Shown here piece after piece: positions 7,369 to 15,198 of a stretch of 45,738 nt of DNA (its first letter is position 1; each line of letters starts with the position of its first letter). The translations under genes were made by a program, and so were the position numbers. The notes under the pieces are model-generated. The model worked only from the letters and a program-made list of their open reading frames with translations, was not told where the DNA came from and made no database searches. This DNA comes from Pseudomonadota bacterium (GTDB lineage: Bacteria > Pseudomonadota > Gammaproteobacteria > Steroidobacterales > Steroidobacteraceae). The stretch covers positions 1 through 45,738 of the forward strand of contig JAKBCE010000030.1 in the NCBI GenBank assembly GCA_021808195.1. The letters run 5' to 3'.

Positions 7369-10059
7369 TCAATCCCGGTAGCTGACCTGTACCCCGTAGG
7401 CGCGTCCGTTGCCCTGGAAGATGAACGAGCCGCCGAACTCCGGGGCGGGGATGACTTCGGCCAGAAAGCGCTTGTCCCCGAGATTGCGGCCCCAGAGCGT
7501 CACGGTCCAATGGTCCGACTGCATGCCGACCCGCGCATTGAACAGTTGGTATGGATCGCGGTAGGTCTTGGAGAAATCCCCCGGCACGCCGAACAGTGTC
7601 TGCACCTGATTGTTCTGCACCGGGCCGAACCAGGTCTTGCCGAGGGCTGACATGTCTGCATGGGCGAGGAATGCCCAGCCGTCGCTCACCGGGATCTTGA
7701 AATCCCCGCCCACATCGGCGGTGTACTTCGGGGCATACGGGATCGAGTTGCCGACGGTGTATGGTCGTCCCGAGTACCGATCGATGCGGCTGTCAACCGT
7801 GCCGAAGCCGCCGAACAGTGACAGGTAGCGCGTCGCCTGCCAGCGCACCGCGCCCTCGACGCCCTTGAGGGTCGAGCGATCGATGTTCGAGACCACGCGC
7901 AGCAGGCCGAACGGACCGGCGAAGAAATTGAAGATCTGCATGTTGTCCACCTTGGTCAGGTACGCATCGCCGCTGACGTACAGGTGGTGGTGGAGCAACT
8001 CCGCCTTGAAGCCGATCTCGCCCGCCTTGGAGACTTCCTTCTTGAAGGTATCGCTGACTCCGTTCGGATACGTCGGGGTGCCGCCGCAGGTCGGGGTGCC
8101 CACCCCCTGGGCGTTGTAGACGACGGCATCATTCTGGCCGTTGGCACAGGTGCCGATCGAGGCGACCGGCAGGGAGGGCGTGGATGCGACCGGCTGACCG
8201 TTTTGCACGTAGCGCAGTGCGCCGAAGCCGTTGAGCACGGTGGCGGCATCTCCGGACGAGTTGAACCCGCCGCTGCGAAAGCCGATGCCGTAGGAGCCAT
8301 AGACGGACAGCTCCGGACGGATCTTCCAGTTCAGGGTGAACTTCGGTTCGAGCTGGCTGAAGGTCTTGGAGCGGTTCGGGATCCCGGTGGTGGCGAGCGC
8401 CGGGTCGATGGTATAGGCCGGGTTGATGTAGGGCTGCTGGGCGGTCGCGATGCTGCAGCCGGCGCCCTGGGCGTAGCAGGGCGTCTGCGCGAAGGCCTGC
8501 GCACCCGTGCCCACCCGGTTAGATACTTCCTGCTGTTCGCGATCGTAGCGCAGCGCGAGGCTGGCCTCGACGTTGTGCAGGACAGGATAGGCGGCATTGC
8601 CGAAGATCGCCCACACCTTGTTGCGGAATCGATCGTTGTACTCGACGTCGGTGGGATTCGGGCCGCCGGTCGGCACGAACGCCTGGGCGAGGAAGCCGTT
8701 GCCGTTGTCAGAGCCCTGCGACACATCGACGTGGCGGCGGATGTTGGCGTAGTACAGCCCGCCCTGCCATTGCAGGCGTTCAGCGCTCGGGGAGGTCAGG
8801 CGCACCTCGACGGAGTTGTCGATCTCATCGCGCTGCTGATACTGGTAGCCGTCGCAGGTCGTCGGACTGTACGGCGGCAGCAGGTTGAAGCCCGGATTGC
8901 CTGGGCCGAACTGATTGGCATAGAAGGCAGGCGAGGGCAGGGGAGCGCCCGGCTCGGCTGCGAGGGAAACCGAGCAGACGTCCGGCCCGACGCTGGTCGG
9001 CACATTGGCGTACAGGTTGAACGCTGCGCTCGTACCGTCCGTGAGGAAGTACTCGCTCTGATCGGCGTAGGAATAAAACGCGGTCAGGGTGCCGAAGTTG
9101 AGCCGCCATTTGCCGCGCACGGAGAACTGCTTGTTCACCTGCACGTTGCGCGGCACGACGTTGTTGATGTACTTGAAATTGTGGTCGTTGACGTTCTGGA
9201 AGAAATTGGGACTGTTGAAGGCGGCGGCAAATGCCGGCAGCGCGAAGGCGGCATTGTAGTTGAGCGCACCGGCGCGGATGTGCGAGTACTTGGCCATGAT
9301 ATCGAGCATCGCGCGGTGACTGAAGCGGATGATCACGCGGGGCGCGACCCCCTTCTCGTCGTAATAATCGGCGCAGTCGCTGCAGTGCAGGTAGCTGTTG
9401 TAGAAAAAGCCGTTGGTCTTGCGGTAAAAGCCGCTGATGCCCGCGAAGATGTGCTGCGTCACCGGGCCGGAGACCCAGAAATGCGCGACCTGGGTATTGT
9501 GGTTGCCATAGCCGAGCGTCGCGTCGGCATCGAAGCGCCGACCGGGCTTCTTGGTCTTCACGATGATGGCGCCAGCGACGCCGTTGAGTCCGTAGATCGC
9601 ACCCTGCGGTCCTTTCAGGATTTCGATCTGCGTCAGGTTGGCCAGCTCCTGGTTCAAGTCGAACGGATTGACCTGCAGCACGCCGTTGATCACCAGCGCA
9701 TAGTTCGGCTCGGTGTCGCGACCGGTATTGATGCCGCGGATGCTCAGCTCCAGATCGCCGATCTCGGAGGTCTGGATCGCGGACACCCCGGGGGTGAGCG
9801 CGATGAAGTTGGTGGGCCGCTCGATGCCGTCGGCGCGGATGTCGTGCGACGTGAACACAGTGAGCGCAGCCGGCACGTCGATGAGCTTCTGCCTGCGCTG
9901 CTGTGCGGTCACGATGACTTCGGCGAGATTCTCACCGCCGCGCTTCGCGGCGGACGGTGTCGTGGCCGTTTGCGCGTGCGCTGCGCCACCGCAGACGGTG
10001 GCGACGAATAGGGCGACCGCGGTGCCAGCGGACAACGCCGGCGGCAATTTTCTGTGCAT
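7369..10059 (-). CDS. TonB-dependent outer-membrane receptor
   Basis: The protein is 896 residues from the ATG at 10059, which has GGGGG 8 nt upstream; an ATG at 10065 and a GTG at 10077 are possible. It has a signal peptide ending near AHAQT and a TonB-box-like region (AEVIVTAQQR). The plug domain follows (about 50-190, with DVPAALTVF, RGINTGRDTEPNYALVI and LKGPQGAIYGLNGVAGAI). The long beta-barrel ends in GVQVSYRD. It belongs to the large receptors used by Xanthomonadales-like bacteria for plant- or environment-derived compounds. A GTATAC operator about 120 bp upstream links it to the amidohydrolase and hydantoinase genes, so it is probably the uptake gate for that pathway. The transported compound is not predictable from sequence. 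Confidence 0.93.
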   Translation of the reverse strand: MHRKLPPALSAGTAVALFVATVCGGAAHAQTATTPSAAKRGGENLAEVIVTAQQRRQKLIDVPAALTVFTSHDIRADGIERPTNFIALTPGVSAIQTSEIGDLELSIRGINTGRDTEPNYALVINGVLQVNPFDLNQELANLTQIEILKGPQGAIYGLNGVAGAIIVKTKKPGRRFDADATLGYGNHNTQVAHFWVSGPVTQHIFAGISGFYRKTNGFFYNSYLHCSDCADYYDEKGVAPRVIIRFSHRAMLDIMAKYSHIRAGALNYNAAFALPAFAAAFNSPNFFQNVNDHNFKYINNVVPRNVQVNKQFSVRGKWRLNFGTLTAFYSYADQSEYFLTDGTSAAFNLYANVPTSVGPDVCSVSLAAEPGAPLPSPAFYANQFGPGNPGFNLLPPYSPTTCDGYQYQQRDEIDNSVEVRLTSPSAERLQWQGGLYYANIRRHVDVSQGSDNGNGFLAQAFVPTGGPNPTDVEYNDRFRNKVWAIFGNAAYPVLHNVEASLALRYDREQQEVSNRVGTGAQAFAQTPCYAQGAGCSIATAQQPYINPAYTIDPALATTGIPNRSKTFSQLEPKFTLNWKIRPELSVYGSYGIGFRSGGFNSSGDAATVLNGFGALRYVQNGQPVASTPSLPVASIGTCANGQNDAVVYNAQGVGTPTCGGTPTYPNGVSDTFKKEVSKAGEIGFKAELLHHHLYVSGDAYLTKVDNMQIFNFFAGPFGLLRVVSNIDRSTLKGVEGAVRWQATRYLSLFGGFGTVDSRIDRYSGRPYTVGNSIPYAPKYTADVGGDFKIPVSDGWAFLAHADMSALGKTWFGPVQNNQVQTLFGVPGDFSKTYRDPYQLFNARVGMQSDHWTVTLWGRNLGDKRFLAEVIPAPEFGGSFIFQGNGRAYGVQVSYRD

Positions 10060-10178
10060 GCTCATGACCCCCAGCACTCAATGATTCGTGACCGTCGCTG
10101 CGACGCCGTCTGGCTGCCGCCGAGTCGTCTTTCTGATCGTGCGTCTCTCGAACCCATCGATTCGTGAGAATCAGGTGA

Positions 10179-10190
10179 ATTGTATACAAT
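10179..10190. promoter_or_regulatory. GTATAC-centred palindrome, putative GntR operator 3
   Basis: This 12-bp perfect palindrome, ATTGTATACAAT, is the longest copy. It lies 120 bp upstream of the TonB-receptor start in the 533-bp divergent region between that gene and the amidohydrolase gene. The surrounding DNA is clearly more AT-rich than the window average, as expected for a promoter. Confidence 0.65.
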
Positions 10191-10339
10191 ATTTCGAGCT
10201 TCGCCAGGGCTGGATAGATTGTCTGGGGATACAAGACCCCGGAAATCAAAAAAATAGACCGAGAAACAGGCTATTACGTGGCATCTCCGCAACATTTTTC
10301 TGACGCCCGGCATGCCTGGCCCGCTGCAGAAATGGAAAA

Positions 10340-10349
10340 TCGTATACAG
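10340..10349. promoter_or_regulatory. Degenerate GTATAC site, possible GntR operator 4
   Basis: TCGTATACAG keeps the central GTATAC but has mismatched flanks compared with TTGTATACAA. It lies about 245 bp upstream of the amidohydrolase start and 150 bp from operator 3. It could be an auxiliary site or the operator of the plus-strand gene. Support comes only from its position and core. Confidence 0.4.
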
Positions 10350-10592
10350 TACCGTGAGCTGCATCGGTTGCCGTACGCTGCAGCTCGGGCGCTCGGCGGA
10401 GCGGTCCAAGGCGATACGGCTCGCGGTCTCGCAAGGGCGAGGGCCCTATCCTCGCCGGCTCTTCGGCGTGGGGTCGGGGTTGCAACCGATGGCACAGGTG
10501 GACCGGTGCCGCGCCGGCGCCGAGGGGCAGAGCAGGTGCTCGCAGGACCGGTGGTCTGCGGGCCGAGCAGGCCATAACCGGTGGAGAGTCGA

Positions 10593-11267
10593 ATGAGCGA
10601 TGACCCCAACAGCACCTTGGCGCAGGAAAACTATGCGCGCAGTGGCTTCCTGCGCCACCTCGAGCTCGGTGTCCGGCCGGCGCTGATCATCATCGATTTC
10701 GTCAACGCGTATCTGCTTGAGGACGGCCCGCTCTATGGCGGTGAGGGCATTCGCTCGGCCCATCAGGGAGCATGTGAGCTGCTGCGTGCGGCGCGCGGCG
10801 CGCAGATCCCGGTGTTCCACACCAATCTCAGCTACGAGCGGGGCGGGCGCAATGGCGGCATCCTGTACCGCAAAGTCGGCGCGCTCGCGTGCTTTGCGGA
10901 GGATGCGCCGGAGTCGCGCTTTGGGCGTTTTGTCGAAGGACTGGAGCCGCTGCAGGGTGAGAGTGTCCTCACCAAGCAGTATGCCAGCGCTTTTTTTGCC
11001 ACGCCGCTCGCCTCGACGCTGACGAGCCTGCGCATTGATACACTGCTGATCGCGGGCGTGTCCACGAGTGGCTGCGTGCGCGCGACGGCGGTCGATTGCT
11101 GTCAGTACGGATTTGTGCCGGCGGTGGTTCGCGAGGCCGTAGGCGATCGTCTGCCCGGGCCGCATGCGGCGAATTTGTTTGATCTGCAGGCCAAATATGC
11201 CGAGGTGGTGGGACTGAAGGAGGCCTGCGACTACCTGCGGCGCTGCCGTGAGGGGTCCGGCGGGTAG
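10593..11267 (+). CDS. Isochorismatase-like cysteine amidohydrolase (N-carbamoylsarcosine amidase type)
   Basis: This 224-residue cysteine hydrolase has the full isochorismatase-superfamily triad: Asp35 in LIIIDFVNAY, Lys128 in SVLTKQYASAF, and nucleophilic Cys161 in AGVSTSGCVRATA. The STSGCVR context is typical of N-carbamoylsarcosine amidohydrolase and maleamate amidohydrolase relatives, which release ammonia from a carbamoyl or amide group. The ATG at 10593 has GGAG 6 nt upstream; a GTG at 10581 is less likely. N-carbamoylsarcosine amidase acts directly after N-methylhydantoinase (a HyuA/HyuB enzyme) in creatinine breakdown. Its place in a regulon with hyuAB therefore suggests the same order of steps here, though on an unknown substrate. 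It is convergent with the next gene, with 16 bp between them. Confidence 0.9.
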   Translation: MSDDPNSTLAQENYARSGFLRHLELGVRPALIIIDFVNAYLLEDGPLYGGEGIRSAHQGACELLRAARGAQIPVFHTNLSYERGGRNGGILYRKVGALACFAEDAPESRFGRFVEGLEPLQGESVLTKQYASAFFATPLASTLTSLRIDTLLIAGVSTSGCVRATAVDCCQYGFVPAVVREAVGDRLPGPHAANLFDLQAKYAEVVGLKEACDYLRRCREGSGG

Positions 11268-11283
11268 CGGTCCCGTGGGGCGC

Positions 11284-11781
11284 TCAGCCGAGTCCGCCGA
11301 CTCCGTGCAGCAGCGCGCCGAGCAGCGCCAGGAACAAGGTGACGGCGAGTGAGATCAGCGCCCAGGTCGCTCGGTGAATTTCTCGGTGCAGGGCGCCCAT
11401 CTCGCCCCGAAGGGCTTTGAATTCCGACTGCATCTCGGTGCGCAGCGACTTGGATTCCGACTGCATCTCGGTGCGCAGCGACTTGGATTCCGATTGCATC
11501 TCGGTGCGCAGCGACTTGAATTCCGAATGCATTTCGGCGCGCAGCGACTTGGATTCCGAATGCATGTCGGTGTGCAACAACTTGGATTCCGAATGCATGT
11601 CGGCGCGTAGATCCGAGATCTCGCCACGCAGCGCTCTGAACTCGGCCTGGGTCTGCGTGCGCGTCTCGCGCAGGTCCAGCTTGATATCGGCTATGTCGCG
11701 GCGGATGTGCGCGATGTCGGACTCGACAAGCGCAAGACGCGTCTTGGTGGGTTCCGTCATATCAAACACCGTTGCAGCCAT
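11284..11781 (-). CDS. Membrane-anchored coiled-coil protein with 11-residue repeats
   Basis: This 165-residue protein is of unknown function. Residues about 55-125 are near-identical hendecads of the form LRTEMQSESKS (11 residues), a pattern that makes long right-handed coiled coils. The C-terminus is one membrane helix (about 140-160, WALISLAVTLFLALLGALL), giving a tail-anchored rod. The ATG at 11781 follows GGAG with 5-nt spacing. It resembles the loose group of small DUF1640-like or coiled-coil, tail-anchored bacterial proteins but I cannot name it. The DNA repeat makes its length prone to change. It lies 196 bp beyond the end of the aryl-polyene operon on the same strand and probably has its own promoter. 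Confidence 0.8.
   Translation of the reverse strand: MAATVFDMTEPTKTRLALVESDIAHIRRDIADIKLDLRETRTQTQAEFRALRGEISDLRADMHSESKLLHTDMHSESKSLRAEMHSEFKSLRTEMQSESKSLRTEMQSESKSLRTEMQSEFKALRGEMGALHREIHRATWALISLAVTLFLALLGALLHGVGGLG
11413..11610. repeat. Six tandem 33-bp repeats inside the coiled-coil gene
   Basis: The word ATTCCGA recurs at 11421, 11454, 11487, 11520, 11553 and 11586, an exact 33-bp period. Each unit encodes one 11-residue hendecad. Neighbouring units differ by only a few bases, which points to recent unit duplication. Confidence 0.9.
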
Positions 11782-11977
11782 GGAATCTCCGTGGCGCTTA
11801 ATTAATACGGTTTGCGATGGCCTGTCAATGCGGTGTTGGGACTATTTTTACCCGTCGCAGTTGGAGGGTGTTATTTCTTTTGACGTCTGGAGAAACGTCT
11901 GTCTGACAGTTTCGAGTAATCGTCGTTTGCGGCAGGCATTTTGGACGTATCGCGCGACGTTGTCGACGGAAGGCGGG

Positions 11978-12700
11978 TCAGGCCATTCCCCCATCGACGG
12001 ACAGAATCTGTGCCGTCATGTAAGAGGCTTCCTCCGAGGCGAGAAAGGCAACGACGTGCGCCACCTCGTCCGGCAGTCCGACCCGCCCCATGGGCACGAG
12101 TTGCTTGAGGTCCGCGGCGGCGAAGATGCCCTCGCTCATCGGTGTGGCGATGATGCCCGGGGCGACGGCGTTGACGGTGATGCCGCGGGTGGCGAGTTCG
12201 AGCGCCAGCGCCCGGGTCGCTGAATTCAATGCGCCCTTGGCGGCGGCGTAGTTGACCTGGCCGCGGTTGCCAATGAGCGCGGCCACCGAGGAGATGTTGA
12301 TGATGCGCCCCCAGCGGGTGCGGATCATCGGCAGCAGCAATGGCTGCGTGACGTTGAAAAAGCCGTTCACCGACACATCGATCACGCGGTGCCATTGATC
12401 CGGGCTCATGCCGGGCAGCACCGCATCATCGTGCACGCCGGCGTTGTTGACCAGGATCTGGATCGGGCCGGGGAGGCGGGCGAGTGCCTCGCGCGCCTCC
12501 CGGGCATCGGTGACATCGAAACGCACCAGCTGCGCGCTGCCGCCCTGGGCATGAATCTCATCGACCAGCGCCTCGGCGGTGGCCACGGCGCGACGGGCAT
12601 GCACGTAGATGTGATGGCCGGCTCGTGCGAGCCGCCGGCAGATTGCCGCCCCGATGCCGCCGCTGCCGCCGGTCACGAGCGCGCGCTTCGGTTCGCTCAT
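11978..12700 (-). CDS. 3-oxoacyl-ACP reductase (FabG-like SDR) of the aryl-polyene pathway
   Basis: This 240-residue short-chain dehydrogenase has the NADPH motif TGGSGGIG (10-17), NNAG (85-88), and the catalytic Ser138, Tyr151 and Lys155. The C-terminal VDGGMA is typical of FabG. It would reduce the 3-keto group made by the ketosynthase in each polyene extension cycle. It is the last gene of the 16-gene operon and starts in a 4-bp overlap with the dehydratase stop (12697-12700). It is the functional counterpart of the ketoreductase of described aryl-polyene clusters. No clear terminator follows. Confidence 0.92.
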   Translation of the reverse strand: MSEPKRALVTGGSGGIGAAICRRLARAGHHIYVHARRAVATAEALVDEIHAQGGSAQLVRFDVTDAREAREALARLPGPIQILVNNAGVHDDAVLPGMSPDQWHRVIDVSVNGFFNVTQPLLLPMIRTRWGRIINISSVAALIGNRGQVNYAAAKGALNSATRALALELATRGITVNAVAPGIIATPMSEGIFAAADLKQLVPMGRVGLPDEVAHVVAFLASEEASYMTAQILSVDGGMA

Positions 12701-13191
12701 GCGCCGGCTCCGGCGGCCGCGGGCTCCGGGCTGCCGAACACGATGCCGGCGCGGCCGCTGAGCAGTTCCTGATCCCGGCTGTGCAGGGAGAACTCGTAAA
12801 GCGCCGTGCCATCGTCCCCGGCAAGGCGTTGCGCGCGGACCTCGAGGTCGCCCGCCAGGTCATCGAGGCGAAGGACCGCAAGCCGCAGGTTGCGCACGCT
12901 CGCCAGGTAGCCGTTCTGCACAGGCTGATGCAGCAGTCCGGCCATCAGCGCGCCGTGCGCGGCCATGGCCTGACCGGCGTACTCGATGCCCGCCACCGCG
13001 GCGAGCTGCCCGCGGCCGCGCAGCGGGTTGTCCGCCAAACGATGACTCGAGGCGCGGCAGCGGATCTGCGTCAGATCCCAGCCGAGCACCTCATCGAGCA
13101 GGCACATGCGGCCCTGATGCGGAATGTGTTGCTCGAGCCAGCGGCGCTGCAGGCGTACGGCGGAGGGCGGTTGCGGGCGGGTCAGGGACAT
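12697..13191 (-). CDS. Hotdog-fold 3-hydroxyacyl-ACP dehydratase (ApeP-like)
   Basis: This 164-residue hotdog protein has QHIPHQGRMCLLDEV at residues 21-35, equivalent to the active-site loop of FabA/FabZ-like dehydratases, and AGIEYAGQAMAAHGAL in the central helix. It is expected to remove water from the 3-hydroxyacyl-ACP to form each conjugated double bond, together with or in place of the smaller dehydratase at 19841. Its start overlaps the end of the chain-length-factor-like gene by 10 bp. Its C-terminus is an Ala/Gly-rich tail. Paired hotdog dehydratases are a hallmark of aryl-polyene clusters. Confidence 0.85.
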   Translation of the reverse strand: MSLTRPQPPSAVRLQRRWLEQHIPHQGRMCLLDEVLGWDLTQIRCRASSHRLADNPLRGRGQLAAVAGIEYAGQAMAAHGALMAGLLHQPVQNGYLASVRNLRLAVLRLDDLAGDLEVRAQRLAGDDGTALYEFSLHSRDQELLSGRAGIVFGSPEPAAAGAGA

Positions 13192-13997
13192 GGTGTGACG
13201 GTCACGGCGAGCTGCAGATCCTCCAGATAATCGAGCACAACGCGGCCGCTGTCACCCTGGGCAATGCGCATCAGCAGCGGCAGGCTGCGCGCCGAGGGCA
13301 CCGCCGCGCGCAGCGCCTCGAGGGCGGGGTTCGGGAGCGTCGCGGGCGGCTCGCGCACCAATTCGGCCGCCAGGTGCATCGAGTCGCCCGCGGGCGCAGC
13401 CGGCGCGAGCAGCAGCGCGGTGGCGAACGGCACCGGCAGCGGCCGCTTGGCGTGCAGCGGCTCGGGATAGGCGGTTTCATAGGCGATCAGCAGCACCGGC
13501 TCGCCCGTGGCCGAGACTTGGCTCAGCGCCTCGAGCAGCCCTGCGGCGAAACTGCCGTCATAGGCGCAGAGCGCGGTCGAGGGCGCGGTCGCGCGCAGCG
13601 CGATGCTCCAGTAGCCCGATGCGGCGTTGTGCACCGAGTTATGAAAGCGCGTGGGCGAGATCTGCCGCTCGGACGAAGCGAGCGCCGAGCAGATCTCATC
13701 GCAGATCGCCCCATCCCCCCCGGAGGAGGCAAACACGGTGGCGAGTGCGGTGGCATCGGCGCCGGCGTCGGCCACGGCCTGCAGGCCGGCGGCGAGTGCC
13801 AGACGGACCATGGCGCCGGTGCGGCGCCGCTCGGCCGGCGGCAGCGCCGCGGGCAGCGGCACCTCGGTGGGCGCCGCCACGTAGGGCTGCTCGCCGCGCA
13901 GCACCGGCACGCTGCTCGGCCAGTCGCTGAGCCCGGCACCGAGCACGCCGACGCCGCGCAGGTAGGCCCCCAGAGCGATGCGCTCCCCGTCAGCCAT
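13182..13997 (-). CDS. Beta-ketoacyl synthase-like chain-length-factor protein
   Basis: This 271-residue protein starts at the ATG at 13997, overlapping the ketosynthase stop by 8 bp. It aligns by eye with the N-terminal half of ketosynthases (FASSGGDGAICDEICSAL, SPTRFHNSVHNAASGYW) and matches the short 'Ketoacyl-synt_2' proteins of aryl-polyene clusters. The normal active-site Cys context (TACSSS) is replaced by ALCAYDGSFAAGL, and the two catalytic His motifs are missing. It is therefore probably a non-catalytic partner that sets chain length with the ketosynthase encoded just upstream, as in KS/CLF pairs of type II polyketide systems. Confidence 0.82.
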   Translation of the reverse strand: MADGERIALGAYLRGVGVLGAGLSDWPSSVPVLRGEQPYVAAPTEVPLPAALPPAERRRTGAMVRLALAAGLQAVADAGADATALATVFASSGGDGAICDEICSALASSERQISPTRFHNSVHNAASGYWSIALRATAPSTALCAYDGSFAAGLLEALSQVSATGEPVLLIAYETAYPEPLHAKRPLPVPFATALLLAPAAPAGDSMHLAAELVREPPATLPNPALEALRAAVPSARSLPLLMRIAQGDSGRVVLDYLEDLQLAVTVTPCP

Positions 13998-15198
13998 GTG
14001 AGCCCTGCGGTTCGCGCCGCTCGAGGACCAGCGAGCAGTTCGAGCCGCCGAAGCCAAACGAGTTGCTGAGCACGCGCCGCAGCGGTTGGGCGCGATTGGC
14101 GGTGCAGTAGGCGAGGCCGAGGCTCGTGTCGACCTGCGTGGTATTCAGCCCGCCGGGCAGCAGCCCGTGGCGCAGCGCCAGCGCGCAGATCACCGCCTCG
14201 AGCGCGCCGGCCGCGCCGAGCGTGTGGCCGCTCGCGCCCTTGGTGGAACTCACCGGCACGGTGCTACCAAACAGCGCGCTGACGGCGCGCGCCTCGGCGC
14301 TGTCATTGCTCGGGGTGCCGGTGCCGTGCAGGTTGATGTACTCGATCTGCTGCGGCGCAAGCGCCGCCGCCGCGAGCGCCTGGCGCATCGCCAGGCGGGC
14401 GCCCAACCCCTCAGGGTGGGGCGAGGACATGTGGTGCGCATCGCTCGACTCCCCGACTCCGGTGAGCGCCACGCTCCCGGGGGCGCACGCCGCGGGCAGC
14501 GGTTCGAGGAGCGCGAACGCGGCGGCCTCGCCGATCGAGATGCCGTTGCGCGCGACATCAAACGGCCGGCAGGGCCCGGTCGCAGTCAGCTGCAGGGCCT
14601 GAAACCCGTACAGCGTGGTCAGACACAACGTGTCGACGCCGCCTACCACGGCCGCATCGATCAGGCCGGCGCCGAGCATGCGCGCGGCCGCGGCAAACAC
14701 CTTGGCGCTCGAGGAGCAGGCCGTGGAAATGACGACCGCCGGGCCGGTGAGCTCGAGTACCCGGCGCACGAACTCCGCCAGCGCATAGGTGTTGTGGGTG
14801 GCGGCGTAATCGAAGCTCGCCGGCAGCGCGCCATCGGGCCCGCGGGCACGGTAGGCCCGCTCGGTCTCGAGCATGCCGGAGGTGCTCGTGCCGAGCAGGA
14901 CCCCGATGCGCCCCGCGCCGCGCCGCGCCGCACACTGGCGCACTGCCGCGGCGAAGCCATCTTGCTCGAGTGCGAGCAGTGCCAGGCGATGGTTGCGGCA
15001 GTCGTAGCGAGCGAGGGGCTCGGGCAGGCGCACCGACTCCAGCTCCGGGATCTGCCCGACGTAGGTTTCGAGCGTGACGCTCTCGAACGCGCAGGGCGCC
15101 AGGGCGCCGCGCTGTGCGCGCAGCGCGGCGAGCGTCGCCTCGAGGCCCCGCCCGAGAGCGCTCGTGGCGGTGAAATGGGTGAGCGCAAGCGGTCTCAT
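13990..15198 (-). CDS. Beta-ketoacyl-ACP synthase (KAS I/II type) of the aryl-polyene pathway
   Basis: This 402-residue ketosynthase has an intact Cys-His-His triad: Cys161 in ISTACSSSAK, His292 in LHGTGTPSND and His326 in STKGASGHTLGAAG, plus Lys321. It condenses malonyl-ACP with the growing aryl polyene. The late SNSFGFGGSNCSLVL motif is standard. The start overlaps the deacetylase stop by 4 bp (ATGA), and the downstream gene encodes its probable chain-length partner. Only one complete ketosynthase is present, while many described clusters carry two or more. Confidence 0.93.
   Translation of the reverse strand: MRPLALTHFTATSALGRGLEATLAALRAQRGALAPCAFESVTLETYVGQIPELESVRLPEPLARYDCRNHRLALLALEQDGFAAAVRQCAARRGAGRIGVLLGTSTSGMLETERAYRARGPDGALPASFDYAATHNTYALAEFVRRVLELTGPAVVISTACSSSAKVFAAAARMLGAGLIDAAVVGGVDTLCLTTLYGFQALQLTATGPCRPFDVARNGISIGEAAAFALLEPLPAACAPGSVALTGVGESSDAHHMSSPHPEGLGARLAMRQALAAAALAPQQIEYINLHGTGTPSNDSAEARAVSALFGSTVPVSSTKGASGHTLGAAGALEAVICALALRHGLLPGGLNTTQVDTSLGLAYCTANRAQPLRRVLSNSFGFGGSNCSLVLERREPQGSHG

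Larger units (their letters stand above)
10060..10592. other. Divergent intergenic region of 533 bp
   Basis: The region holds operators 3 and 4 and an imperfect hairpin around 10215-10238 (GGGG, 8-nt loop, CCCC), followed on the plus strand by an A-rich run. The roughly 240 bp just before the amidohydrolase gene are GC-rich. I see no convincing coding sequence in them, so the transcript probably has a long leader or an unrecognised promoter close to the gene. Confidence 0.5.

Noticed and set aside
10215..10255. Hairpin followed by an A-rich run, resembling a terminator
   Set aside because: On the plus strand it is followed by A and not T; on the minus strand the T-run comes before the stem, so it does not fit an intrinsic terminator in either direction.
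11878..11946. Minus-strand mini-frame of 22 codons beginning MPAANDDYSKLSD
   Set aside because: The composition looks protein-like and basic, but there is no ribosome-binding site or recognised family, so it was not annotated as a gene.
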